Shown here: piece by piece, positions 44,367-55,500 of the stretch
Layout of the letters: each line of letters starts with the position of its first letter
Numbering within the stretch: position 1 is the stretch's first letter
Assembly (NCBI GenBank): GCA_026419775.2
Contig: JAOPGA020001602.1
Coordinates: 62,001 to 126,000 of the forward strand
Direction of reading: 5' to 3'
From: Acrasis kona
Taxonomy: Eukaryota > Heterolobosea > Eutetramitea > Acrasida > Acrasidae
DNA length: 64,000 bases
The notes under the pieces: generated by a model
Seen by the model: the letters and a program-made list of their open reading frames with translations, nothing else
Database searches by the model: none
What the model was told of the DNA's origin: nothing
Position numbers and translations under genes: made by a program

Positions 44367-45453
44367 TTATGCTCTGGTGGTCTTGCTCTTCTTCTTGATA
44401 AGCCTCTTCTTTTGCTTGATACCCTTCTTGTCTTGAGCTTGACGAGCCAACTTCTTCTTTCTGTCCTCAATGGTGGACAACTTCAATCCCTTGCCCTTTG
44501 GTAGAGTGATCAAAGATGTGTGTCCTTGACCAATGACGAACACGTTGGATGATCTGGTGGTGAATGTGTGTCCTGCAGTATCACGGACGTGGATGATTTC
44601 GAATGAACCGGGGTGACGCTCTCTTTGGATAATCTCTCCGATACGACCGGTGTTGTGACCACCAGTAATCATGCACAAGTTACCGACCTTGAACTCGACA
44701 AACTTGGTGACCTTTCCAGTATCAAGGTTGACCTTGACGGTATCGTTAACCTTGATCAATGGGTCGGGGAAGCGAATCAAACGGCAATCGTGGGTTTGGA
44801 TGTATGGGGTGGCTGATGCACCAACACCTCTCTTAGTGACCTTGCATAGTTTGAAACCGGCTTCCTTCTTGTGGATTGGGTGCAATACAAAACGTCCCTT
44901 GGTATCGTATAAAAGACGGAAGTAGTCGTTGGTCTTCTTGATGACCAAAGTATCGTTGAAACCAGCTGGGTATTTAGGGTCGGTACGGGTCTTTCCGTCG
45001 ACTTCAACAGTGCGGTCCATCAAAATGGTCTTGACCTCCTTTCCGGTCAATGCATACTTGAGCTTGTTTCTGATCAAATAAATCAAGGGAATACATTCTC
45101 TCAACTTGTGTTTACCAGCAGTGGGCATGGTGGCCTAAATCATCAATAAACAGCTAGTTCGATTTTTTGTACTTACGAAGATACCACCCATTTTGTCAAG
45201 CATCCAGTGCTTTGGTGCGTTCAAACGCTTCAAGTGTTGTTTAGGTCCGCGAGGCTAAAAACATGTTAGTACTTGTTTTTAAATATAGATGCGTTTGCGA
45301 CAAATCAATGGAAGAGAGTGTGTGTAAATTGTTTGTTGGATTAATTTTAAAGTTCACACGGTGTTGGTGTGGAGGATATATCTCTAACAATTTGAAAAGA
45401 AGCCTTCTAATCCTTTGCAGTCGCATTCGCATCCATCAATGATTGCTTACCAT
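44367..45453 (-). CDS. RPS4: 40S ribosomal protein S4 (eS4)
   Basis: Small-subunit ribosomal protein. Three exons: the ATG alone (45451-45453), then [20 protein letters not shown] (45254 down), then [20 protein letters not shown] to the end. Hallmarks are the S4 domain region, [16 protein letters not shown], the KOW motif ([15 protein letters not shown]) and the basic tail [20 protein letters not shown]. The first intron (45255-45450) is 196 nt, four to six times the usual size here, and begins right after the start codon, a frequent arrangement in eukaryotic ribosomal protein genes. The second is about 43 nt. Complete. Confidence 0.96.
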
Positions 45454-45575
45454 GATTTATAATGTGTGTTCTGACGTGTGGCGGATTTCTTTTTCACAAA
45501 TTTTTCACAAATTTTATTTGGGACGGTGTAGCCTAATTATTAGTGGACCAAGGAGATTATAGATTACAATGAGAA

Positions 45576-45923
45576 ATGTTACCTGTGGGGGATGCGAGGG
45601 CAGAAGATGGTTTTATTGCAAGACGGGATGTCTCATACGCCAGTTCTAATGGTAGATATGCTGATGTAAGCACAATAAATAAAGTGCACGAGAAGAATAA
45701 TCAAATTATAAACCAAGAAAAGTTTCCTTTCAAATGTGATAAGTGTGGGTGTACAGATTATAAAAAAGGGGAGAGTTTGTCTGTGGGCGGCTTTCTATCA
45801 AAAATATTAAACATTCAAACAAGAAGGTTTGTAACAATATCGTGCGAGAAATGTGGACACACAGAATTTTATGAGAGGTTTCAAAACCCAATTGCAAATA
45901 TCATTGATATTTTCATTAGATAA
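45576..45923 (+). CDS. small zinc-ribbon protein (DUF2082-like)
   Basis: 115 residues. The C-terminal half is a zinc ribbon: FPFKCDKCGCTDYKKGESLS, GGFLSKILNIQTRRFVTISC, CEKCGHTEFYERF, that is CxxC...CxxC with the FYE ending of the nucleic-acid-binding zinc-ribbon family found in bacteria and some eukaryotes. The N-terminus is uncertain: an ATG 8 bases earlier (45568) opens a different frame with another Cys pair (CGGCEGRRWFYC) that stops after 26 codons. Starts 123 bases from the RPS4 start, divergently. Confidence 0.65.
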   Translation: MLPVGDARAEDGFIARRDVSYASSNGRYADVSTINKVHEKNNQIINQEKFPFKCDKCGCTDYKKGESLSVGGFLSKILNIQTRRFVTISCEKCGHTEFYERFQNPIANIIDIFIR

Positions 45924-45951
45924 CATTTGTACAGTATACATTAAACAGAAG

Positions 45952-46976
45952 TTACTTCTTCTTTTTTGTTGGTGTTGGGCTTTTCACTGGCGCTTTTGGT
46001 ATTGGCGTCTTGGAACCTTTTGCATCCTTCTTTCCCGTCTTCTTATTCTTAGCTTCATCTTGTTGTCTCTTCAACTCAGCCTGCTTCTCCTCCTCTAGCC
46101 TTTTCGCAACTGCTGGTGGCATCCAATTATCTAAATCCTTAACAAGAGCAACATCCTTCTGCCTTTCCTTATCCTCGTTCCTCTGTCTTTTAAAGTTAGA
46201 ATGTATACGACAAATGCTGATACCTTTTCTTCTCCAAAAGTTCCAAATCGGTAGAGGTTCTCTTCGGTTCAAATGCAGAGACATGTGACCGATGCTCGGT
46301 ACTAAATGATTATTTCGAAACGTAAAGTGTTAGAATTTACCTCTTGGGTGCAAAATAGCCAGGAGAGCAAATTACGTTATTATATGGTTTATCTCCTAGT
46401 GTTGATTCTCCTACGCCATTTCTGACGTCATGTACTTGTATCTTCCTATTAAAACCCGGTTCTAGTTCTTGATGTCCGCTTGTTATTTGTGATGCTTGTG
46501 CACCAGACTCGTCAAATACTTTGTGTTTGGACTGCATCAAACTATATTCAGCATCGCTCCTGCCTTTTATATTGAAAACACAATAAATGTAGATGTTATT
46601 ACCTGGATTAATGTACGCGCGACCCTCCTTTTTGTCTTTTATGTCTCCTCTAGATGGTGGGGCGCTTTTTTTGCGCTGATTCTTTTCAATAGGCCTAGGT
46701 TCTGATATCGTCCGTATCGATGACCTCCACTCGGCTGAATCCGAATCTCTTTGTGTATAATGTCTCCTAGCTGTATCTGTTAATTTCGATACCTTGTATT
46801 CGCCTTGTATTTGTTAATACTACTTGATTTGAAAACGTACATCCATTAAATGTTTCAAAGCCATTCGAAATAGTTTCCTTTTCTTTAGTTATATTAACAT
46901 GACTTCGAACTGGGTATCCAAACTTGTTAGGATAACTCCCAGATATGTCTTTCAGACCTAGTGAGGGAACATTCAT
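45952..46976 (-). CDS. basic multi-exon protein, unknown
   Basis: Unrecognised. Splicing four introns of about 35-45 nt (three end in AAG) gives one frame from MNVPSLGLKDISGSYPNKFG at 46976 through GYPVRSHVN, DTARRHYTQRDSDSAEWRSS, SDAEYSLMQSKHKVFDESGA, GDKPYNNVICSPGYFAPKRS and TDLELLEKKRQRNEDKERQK to a Lys/Pro tail (PKAPVKSPTPTKKKK) at 45952, about 290 residues. It is disordered, Lys-rich and shows short GYF/GYP motifs of the kind seen in microtubule-associated or axonemal proteins, but that is only a resemblance. It shares a 63-base intergenic space with the divergent ATG8 gene. Confidence 0.6.
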
Positions 46977-47039
46977 TGTTCGATTCCCTACAGCACTTTA
47001 CAATTAAATGGTAAACCAAACGAATCAAAATTTAGAACA

Positions 47040-47411
47040 ATGGGAATACCGAATTCGAAGTACAAAGAACAAACGAGCTTTAGTGATAGGATACAAGAAA
47101 GTAATAGAATCAAAAGCAAACATCCTGGTAGAGTACCGGTTGTAGTAGAGAGATATCAAGGGTGGAGTGGTGAGCAGTTACCCGAGTTGAAGAGGTCTAA
47201 ATTTATCATCAAGGAATGCTTTACTATGGGACATTTGATGAGCATGGTTAGAGAACAAATGGAATTGCGTTCAGACCAACAAATGTTTTTGTTTTGTGGA
47301 AGAAGTGAAATACCGCCAACTGCTGTGCCATTATCCCACATTTATTCAAGATATAAAGATGAGGACGGATTCTTATACATACAATATGCAGGCGAGTCTG
47401 CATTTGGATGA
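47040..47411 (+). CDS. ATG8: ATG8 ubiquitin-like autophagy protein ending at glycine
   Basis: Conjugated to phosphatidylethanolamine on autophagosomes. The fold signature is complete: SFSDRIQESNRIKSKHPGRV, PVVVERY, KFIIKECFTMGHLMSMVREQ, MFLFCGRSEIPPTAVPLSHI, YSRYKDEDGFLYIQYAGESA, FG. The reading ends exactly at Gly (GGA TGA), so no residues need removal by ATG4 before conjugation. 123 residues, single exon, upstream of the 5'-nucleotidase gene. Confidence 0.95.
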   Translation: MGIPNSKYKEQTSFSDRIQESNRIKSKHPGRVPVVVERYQGWSGEQLPELKRSKFIIKECFTMGHLMSMVREQMELRSDQQMFLFCGRSEIPPTAVPLSHIYSRYKDEDGFLYIQYAGESAFG

Positions 47412-47571
47412 CTCATGTAATTTTATTAAACCATTGTACATAATCACCAAAATATTCTATTCTTCTTGAGCCGTCATCCCTCCGCAATCAATCAATCCTT
47501 GTCTTGATAATTGAACCCGCAAGAATTTTGTAATTCTCAACTAAAACGGCAAGAACGACTGCGGAGCAAAC

Positions 47572-49674
47572 ATGTTTTGCCGTTACTCAGTCTCGATTTG
47601 TTTGCTAATAACCCTTGTTATCTGTGACAATTTAGAAAACAAGTTCGCTTTTAACATGTAAGCACATAAAGTTCCAAATAACTCATTTTTAACAGAATAC
47701 ACACCTCAGATTTACATTCTCAATTTGCAGGAACGGGCCCCGATATAGACACTGTACGTGGTCATTATGCTAGACTCAAATACATGATTGAGAATTTGCA
47801 AAAGGCCAACGACCCTAAAGTTACTTTAACCTTGGATGCCGGTGATTGGTTCTCAGGTTCTTTGTTCCACTTAATTTCCGTTTCAAAATTTTACGACGAA
47901 CTTGGTGCCATTGAACTTAAATTCCTCTCTGACTGCAAATATGATGCAACTACGCTGGGTAACCATGAATTTGACCCAACAGAGAAGGGGCTCTTTCACT
48001 TGTTAAACAAAACACAGAACAAACTAATCAACAAATTACCTATTGTGGTGAGCAACATTCACCTTGTAGGACAAGAATGTGACTATTTTAATAAAGTGGT
48101 ACATGCCCCTGAAGAGACATTCAGCAATCCTGTTGCTTCTTTAGAAAACTCTAATAATCAATCTCCATCTATTGTTCCCTTCGTCTTGAAGGAACTAACT
48201 GATACTCGCGGTAATATTCTTAAGGTTGGTATTATTGGTAGTTTTGGTATCGATGCCAATAAAGTATCGACTGCTTATCGTTCTTGCTTGAAATTTGATG
48301 GTAATGATTTTGAGGGAAGTACCTCGTTTGATGATTATGTAAAAGTCATCCACGACACTGCGTCCATGCTGAGAGGCAAGTATAACGTTCATGTTATTGT
48401 ATTGTTAGCTCATGGTGGTGAACCAGAAGATCACCAAGTTATGGAAGCTCTAGAGGGGCTCAACACTCAAGAATTCCCTGTTGTTGACGTTCATATTAGT
48501 TCTCATACACATCATGTCTACATGGTGAGTAAACAAATAAAAAGTGGCCGCCAAGTATGTAATACATCAAGCAGGTCCATATGCAGAGAACATTGGTCTT
48601 TTGCAATTTGAATATGATTTTGAAAAGAAATTTATTACTCGGTTATTGAATGAAAATGTTAAGGAACCAGTTGGTGACTTCTTTTCTGAAGATTGGTTTA
48701 CAAAAACTAATTTGTTCCCAGTTCGAATTCCGATTACAAAACAAATTCCAAAGGATAAAGCATATGATGACCTCATCAGTACTTATCGTGATTACATTGA
48801 TGCTGTCTTCTTATCTAAGATTCCATGGAAGTATTCCACACAAATTGGGTACATGCCAACCAACTTTGATAACAATCTAGAGTTGACTCAATACATTAAC
48901 GATTGTATATTGGACCAAACAAACAAGGCATTGGTCAGAAGCAATAAAGATGTAGCACCTCTTGACATGTTCTTGATGGCAGTGGCAGGCATCAGAGTGG
49001 AGGCGCCCGCTTTGAGAGAAATGAATCAAACTGGAAGTCAAGTTTTGTTTCAGTTTAGTGACGCATATCGTATGGTAGGTATTGGATACTTGGGTACAGA
49101 TGTATCCAGTACTTCACTGCCTGGTGATACAGTCGCACACTTTTACATGACCAAGTTTGAAATGTACGGTTTGATTACCATCACATCCCTCATTGATCAA
49201 TTCTCTCCTATCAAAGATCAATACACCATGTGTGTAACTTCTGGTGTTAGCTACAAGGTTAACAAATGGGGCATACCATTCCTTAACAATAGATATATTG
49301 GAAGAATATACGACTTCCATATTAATGGTATTCCCTACAGTGAGCTACCTGCTTTTATTCATATTGGCGTTCCCGGATGGTTGACAAGATTCTTTGATCG
49401 AGCACAAGATTTTACATTTGGAATCTTTTCCATGCCATATCGTAACCAGCAAGGTGATAGAGTCAATAGTGCTATGCAGACCAAATTGCATGATTATATT
49501 TTGTTGAGTCAGTGTGTCACTGAACATACCGTCAAGAGAGATTGGAGTACTCTTGCAGAGGAAGCAAAGGCTAAAGCCAGAGAGATGACATCGTGGTCAG
49601 ATCTTACTGAGGATTCTTATACTGAGGAAGCAGTGGCTGCTGGTGTTCCGTCCGCCCATCCTGATAACTTATAA
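47572..49674 (+). CDS. secreted/ecto 5'-nucleotidase (calcineurin-like metallophosphatase family)
   Basis: Signal peptide MFCRYSVSICLLITLVICDN; a 38-nt intron (47658-47695) follows, and the mature start IIHTSDLHSQF carries the first metal ligands (DxH). GDWFSGS, LGNHEFD, VVSNIHL, LLAHGGEPEDH and ISSHTHHVYM complete the metallophosphatase core. The C-terminal 5'-nucleotidase domain binds the nucleotide (49000-49450, including YRMVGIGYLG, NNRYIGRIYDF). One frame change in the A5 run at 48539-48543: dropping one A gives KVAAKYVIHQAGPYAENIG, the expected post-active-site segment. No GPI or membrane anchor at the C-terminus, so probably secreted or lysosomal. It releases nucleosides from nucleotides. 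Confidence 0.85.
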
Positions 49675-49933
49675 AATTGCATTAAAATTCTTCGAAATAA
49701 AATTTTGCATTTGAGTAATTAAAGTCTTGTAGGTGTCTCGAATGATTCGATGTCAACAACCATAAACAAAAGAACGCAAGACATTAATATTATTTCTGAA
49801 TATTGGATTATACTTATTGTTTATTAGGAGTATTTAAATGATCTTTAATCGATAGTGTGCTCTTATTGAAGTTGTACACTCGAACACCTTGCGACATGTT
49901 CTGTTCATTATTAAAATGGAACATTCAAAAATA

Positions 49934-51558
49934 TTAACTAACTGTTTTTTGGTTGGTCATTTGCACATCTGTTTGTACGGGTGATGAATTAAATGACAAC
50001 TGCTTGAATTTTGTTCTTACATCCTTGGCAGGAGTCCGTATTAATTCATCTTCTGAACTGAAATCCTCCAAAACTGATTGTTCAAAATCTGCGTCATCAT
50101 CTGTTACAAACTTCAAAATAAATATTAATTTTTCAGTTCGAAGCACTTACGTTTTGGACAATAATGTTTTTATCGCCACTATTGCTTAGTGAAGAAGGAT
50201 GTGGTGATTTGCCTGCAAATGTAGATGAGGTTCCTGAAACTTGGTAAGTCATGTATGGAGATGACTGTTGAGCTAAAGGTGCAGGACTCGGTCTTGGTTG
50301 AGTTTTTCTAGGAGATGGAGATCTAAAATTGGATGGTGACCTGGAATCGAAAGCAATTGCAGGTTTTGGTGTGCAGGTAGCTGTAGATGGAATAGGCGAT
50401 TTCTTTGGTGCAGCCAAATTGGCCATTCTGTTCACTTGCTGTCTTGCTAATTCTTGTTTTTGTATTACAGGACTTTTTGCTTGTTGCTGTTGTTGTACTG
50501 GTGTTTTGGTTTGGTTCTCTGATACCCTAGCCACAGGTGCTGGTGAGCAGTACACTACAGGTTGAAGCATTTGTCTGTTTCTCAAATCATCAATTTGTTG
50601 CTGCAACTGCTTCATAATCAAATCATTTTGGAGTCGATACTCCCTAAAGTGAGTTTTTACTTGTTCGCATTCAACATGTGAGTCGTGTAATCTATTTTCC
50701 AAAGCATCTATTCGAAGAGAGAGACGTTCTCTTTGCCTTTCACTATCCGCGTACATTAGTTTCCTCTCCAAATCAATTTCCTTGATTTCACGATCTTTCT
50801 CAAGATGATCAATTTGTCCTTGTATCTTTTGACATTGTGCCTTCAAGTCTATTATTTCTCCTCTACCTTCTTTACTAATTGGTAAATCAGATTCCTGAAT
50901 TTCGGTATTATTCGCTAATGAATCACTGCTCCATTCTCCTAAAAATTTCTTAAAATCCATCTCTTGAGAAAGAGGATCGGCGCAGTCGCTAGGTGTTTTT
51001 ACATTGTCTACATATAAATCTTGCGCTGTCAGAGGAGGTGTTATTGAGTCATTATTTCTTTTTGAGTTATCATCAGGAAAGGACTTTCGTATTTTCAGCT
51101 TCTTTTCTGGTGGTGCTGTAGTTATTGTTGGCGTGACTATGAGTTTTTTAATATTTTGAGTAGGAGTAAGCACTGGTCTTGGAGATGGTTTACTGATTTT
51201 AGGAGTACGAGTGGATGGGGCAGATTTTGGTCTCTTAATAGACGGTTGTTTCACGTTTGGATCAATGTTTTCCATTTCTTTTTGAGCTATTGGTAGAAAT
51301 TTCGAGACCATTGATTCTTTCTTTTTTTTCTGTTTGAATCAATAAATCTTTACGAGAATTAAATGTAGCTCACCATTTGTACCGGCGAAAGTTTTAATGT
51401 ATGGAGGTCGTGTATTGTACACTATTAGAAGATTAACAATGATTAAGGTGAATACTTACATCCCAGGCTGGTTTTTTGCCTTTTAATGGCACTCTAATAG
51501 GGTGTTGATATAGTGCCATTTGTTTTGTGGGAAAGTTGGCTGGATTCACCGTCAACAT
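49934..51558 (-). CDS. SPICE1-like spindle/centriole protein
   Basis: Spliced protein of about 500 residues. Two short first exons (51558 down) give MLTVNPANFPTKQMALYQ, GKKPAWDCTIHDLHTLKLSP. The WD-T-x-x-DL-x-x-x-x-x-(T/S)P pattern is the N-terminal signature of SPICE1 (spindle and centriole-associated protein 1), which helps centriole duplication. The rest is disordered (many SPxP, TPxK sites: SIKRPKSAPSTRTPKISKPS), with one coiled coil (about 50640-50850) and a Gln-rich stretch. A last exon after an intron ending TTTGAAG encodes FVTDDDADFEQSVLEDFSSE. The assignment rests on the first 40 residues and the general layout. With the CEP295-like gene it supports a canonical centriole. Confidence 0.45.
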
Positions 51559-51656
51559 CTGGCGCCCAAAGGAATAAGCGCCATAAATTGGTTGAGTTGA
51601 TTAATATTATCATGATATGACGCATAAAAGTTTTAAAAATAATTCATCTCGATATG

Positions 51657-52019
51657 TTAAAAAGTTTTTATATATTTGAGGTTCGGCAAGTACCACTCAG
51701 TAATCCTAATCTCATCGTTACCCAACTTGAGTTTTAATCCAAGTTCGTCCTCGAAAATGCCCACAATCCTTGCGACGGCTCCATCCTTCAAATGTTTCTT
51801 TAAATCGTCCTGATTGACGTTTAAAATCCCTACACCGTCGTACTCTTGATCATCACGACGGGATAACCGTTTTAACTTCTATCCGAACGCTTCGGGGGCT
51901 CAATACTTACAATGAAAAATCAAGGTCTCCAACATATAATAATAAGCTCCAACAAGATAAGAACCACGAGGGGTGCGATTACTTTTGGAACAATTTTGTG
52001 TTGAGATGAGCGAAGCCAT
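51657..52019 (-). CDS. small unknown protein whose start region is self-complementary
   Basis: Unrecognised two-exon gene. Exon 1: MASLISTQNCSKSNRTPRGS, YLVGAYYYMLETL. Exon 2, after a 32-nt GTAAGT..GGATAG intron: KLKRLSRRDDQEYDGVGILN, VNQDDLKKHLKDGAVARIVG, IFEDELGLKLKLGNDEIRIT, EWYLPNLKYIKTF. The two exons are in phase only if one base of the run at 51914-51918 (T5 on the coding strand) is surplus. The start codon (52017-52019) lies in the 66-base loop of a perfect 34-bp inverted repeat whose one arm is coding (RTPRGSYLVGA). Confidence 0.5.
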
Positions 52020-52079
52020 CGCAACATAAAAGAAGTGAAAAAATCATCGCACCCCTCGTGGTTCTTATCTTGTTGGAGC
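51946..52079. repeat. perfect 34-bp inverted repeat with 66-base loop
   Basis: Arms 51946-51979 (begins GCTCCAACAA, ends GGTGCGAT) and 52046-52079 (reverse complement) match at every base. The left arm is coding sequence of the gene at 51657-52019; the right arm lies just upstream of its start codon. In a transcript covering both, the start codon would be in the hairpin loop. Confidence 0.92.
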
Positions 52080-52537
52080 GTATGAGCACGCATGTACTAA
52101 CCTTATTGTTTTATTTCTTCTATAAAAACTAATTTTTTATTATGTGATACATCAATTCGTTATGTGGTCAAGGAGAATGTTTAAATAAATGAAATGTTTT
52201 AAACCTGCCAGGGCAACGTTGGATCTTATACATAAACTGTGTCAATTTTCACAACAGAATGTCTTATATGATAAAGGAATTGCAGAAAAAAATAAATTTC
52301 TTCTCGCTCCATCTTCTGTTGTTTCTTCCGTCTAATTCCATATGCAGGCCAAGAGTTTAGTTTGCTACATTATAAATACTAATCTGGTGAACTGTTAGTT
52401 TGTCACGTATACAAAATGGAAATACAAGTATATACATGTGTCTGTATAATGTCATGTACATTGCCCTAAAAATCCTTAGTATACTCTCATCAACCTTCAT
52501 GGGCGCTCAGCTCAACACAACGTTGCTTCTTTTCGTT
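52080..52537. other. intergenic region between the small gene and the transposase-like gene
   Basis: AT-rich, no supported gene. It presumably holds the 5' region of the small minus gene and the 3' end, perhaps the terminus, of the transposon-like unit. I could not recognise a terminal inverted repeat by eye. A short plus-strand frame (52400-52645) overlaps the C-terminal coding of the transposase and is a shadow. Confidence 0.4.
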
Positions 52538-55500
52538 TCATGTGTTATTCTCGTTGTCAACCATAGAGCCATAACAATGAACTGCATTATACAAAACCTC
52601 CCTACGATACTCTGCAACATCAATGTCTTCCATAGAGTTGATTGATGGTCCACTCATTAATTTTTTTGTTATTGAGTATGCCCGAACACCACATTCTATC
52701 TCTATCTGCTTACATGTAGGTACTACATTGATTTGAATTTGTGGCTGAATATGAATTCCTAATAACCACAAACCCTGTAATAATTCTTTAGTGCACCTCT
52801 CAGCCTTCTGTGAGGACATAGCAGGAATTGAATCGTAATAGTTTAAAACAAGGGTGTTGTGGTCTAAATGAGCAGTAGAATAATGACCTGCACCTTCTTC
52901 TGTGTGATGAATATAGAGTACCCTACTTCTATTGTATAGTTGTCGTCTTAATTTATCTATTGCTATGTTGTGTCTTTGACAAACTAACTGATAGTCAATA
53001 GACGAAAACAAGAAGAAATTTGATTCTTTTTGGAATTTTAAAAATTCTTGTTCACAATAAGTTATAGCCAAATGTAGCAGTACACCATGCATAAGATTAT
53101 TTGGAAGAACTGATTTTATGATGTCGGCACCGGGATTAAAATATCTTTGTGTATGTGATCCATCTAACATTAAAAGAAAGTTGGGCTCCTCTCCCCTATG
53201 TACACACTGTTTTAAATGTTTATATAAGATTGTTTTGTTCATAATGAGAATATTACTCACTTGATCTGTTCTCTTTCTTTTATTTGATTTTGAAACAGTA
53301 TTATTTGAAACAGAAGGGGTGGTTATAATCTCGCACTCATGATCATTTGCAAGCTTGATTTCTTTCTCATTTTTATTCATAGTTTGATTGATAACATCTA
53401 TCTCATCAGAGTTATCAATACCATTTGTTAGATCTTCATCAGGCGCATTTAAATCCATTTTAGAAAAATTACATATCAGATCTTCATCAGCCAAAGACAG
53501 TGACAATGATGACTTTTTCTTTAACACAGGTCGAAGCAGTTCTTTTGTGTTTTCATTTTTGTAGTCTTGAATCATAAGAACCCTTTCAAGTACTTGTTGC
53601 ATAAAATCTGTCTTATTTGGTTGCCTTGAGTGGTTTGTGTGCGTTTTAATCATTCTTTTAATAGTGCTGTTTGTCATTTCAATTGATTGACAGCTAAATT
53701 GTCCTATTGATTTAAAAAAAATCAGGTCATCAACCATATGACTTGCAGCATGAAGGTATAGTGCCTTTGAATTTGTCAAAGTAGCATAGGCAGATATAAC
53801 GCTTGATGCACTTAGTCTACACCACTCCAGATCTTTATTTTCGACAACCATGTATGAGAAAAGTCGGATCAATCGGTACATATTATTTATAACACTCAAA
53901 TCCTGATCTGTTAGTCCAAGCCACATTTGTAAATCTTTATTATTTAAAATTAAATGAAAAACTGGGCGTATTTGAGAACCAATAACTGAGAATTTGAGAT
54001 TTTGCGTATCTCGTATTAATCTAATATTGATATGACAGCTTTTAAAAAGTGCTTCAATAGTTACCAAGATGTTATCCATCTCTTTAGTTTTTAATGCAAC
54101 ATCAGAGAGAAAAGGATCAGCCTGGAGTTTTACTTCGATTGACTGTAACATACTGATGGCAGCGTTTAATTTAGCACTGTCTTTTTTAGATTTTGTGATC
54201 TTGAGAATCAAATAGAGTTCCTTTCTTCTAACATCTGATGTTGTCTCGTTAATAACTTCATCCAGATACTGCTTTTGTTGTAGAAAATCTTTGGTTTCAT
54301 TAATTTTAGAACCTCTGCTAACAATAAACTTCAACAAGGACTTTAACATTGACAAACTGAAGTGAAGGGGATCAAAATGATATTTTAACGTAGAGAAGAA
54401 TTTGGATATAGGTAGATGGTTTTGGTAAGCTGCTGGTTTGTGCTTGTTCTCTAATAAAAACTTCTCCAACATAAAAGCAATTGTTCGAGGATGTCGTTCC
54501 TTGTTATCAAACAATTCTTTGCCTTTATGATCACAACGAATACACCAGTGCTTATCTTTATTAGAAGAGACACCTAGTGTCGCTTGAAGGAATTTCATAT
54601 CTCCGACAAAATGAGCATCCACAGCATAGAGTTGGCCATTAAGAATAAGTCCATTTTTTTCAAACTCCTCTAACTGCATCATTGCAGGTGACAAAAGTGC
54701 AGTAAGAAGACTATGATTAGATTCTTTACCCTCTCCAAGTGCCAGTACAAAGTTGTTTGTTGCTTTTGAAAAATATTCCTTTTTAAAGTTGCATATCTTC
54801 ATATAGATCCCTATAACATTGTTCTCTTTGCTATATTTAGTTTTTTGAAAACCATCCCCACCGATAATAATAGTTAATTTTGGTAAATTAGCTTTATAGC
54901 AGAATTGTAGGCCAGGTAAATTAACTTTCATCAGTTTGTCAATAGATTCTGTGCTGTTCCAAGAAGCTTGCAATATAGGCAGTTCAATTGAGGAATTTGA
55001 TTTGTTTGCTTCGAGATACATTTCTTGATTGAGATTTGGAAGGAGGGGGTATAAGTTTCTGTTATCATTTTTGAATGATAAGTAGTTCTCATAATTCCCA
55101 AGCAAACGCATTTTAGAAAAGAACTGGTACGCATTAACATGAACAAACACATTTTGGATTTTGTTTCTGAGTATCATTTTTTGCGACACTACTTTGAGAA
55201 TAAGTTCAGAAGGACGGAACAGTTTTGGCAAATGCCTTTGATAATTGGAGAAAAAATGTTTGAGCATTCCTTGAATGCCAGTTGATTTTACACAGTAAAC
55301 TATTGAATTAGGACAAGTGTCTACTTCTATTCTTTCATAAAACCAATGATCCTTAAGCATTGCTTTAGCTTTGAATGCAGATGTTTGGTAAACATTAGCC
55401 AAATGTGGAACAGGGATATGGTTAGGAATATTTGCTCGCAGTTTCCTATAAAGCTCTTCAAACACAACATTATCATGAGCATGCTTTGTAAGTTGTGCGC

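Noticed and set aside
48541-48580. 20-nt intron in the 5'-nucleotidase gene to explain the frame change
   Set aside because: It would be shorter than any other intron and leaves the wrong phase; a surplus A in the A5 run explains the join exactly.
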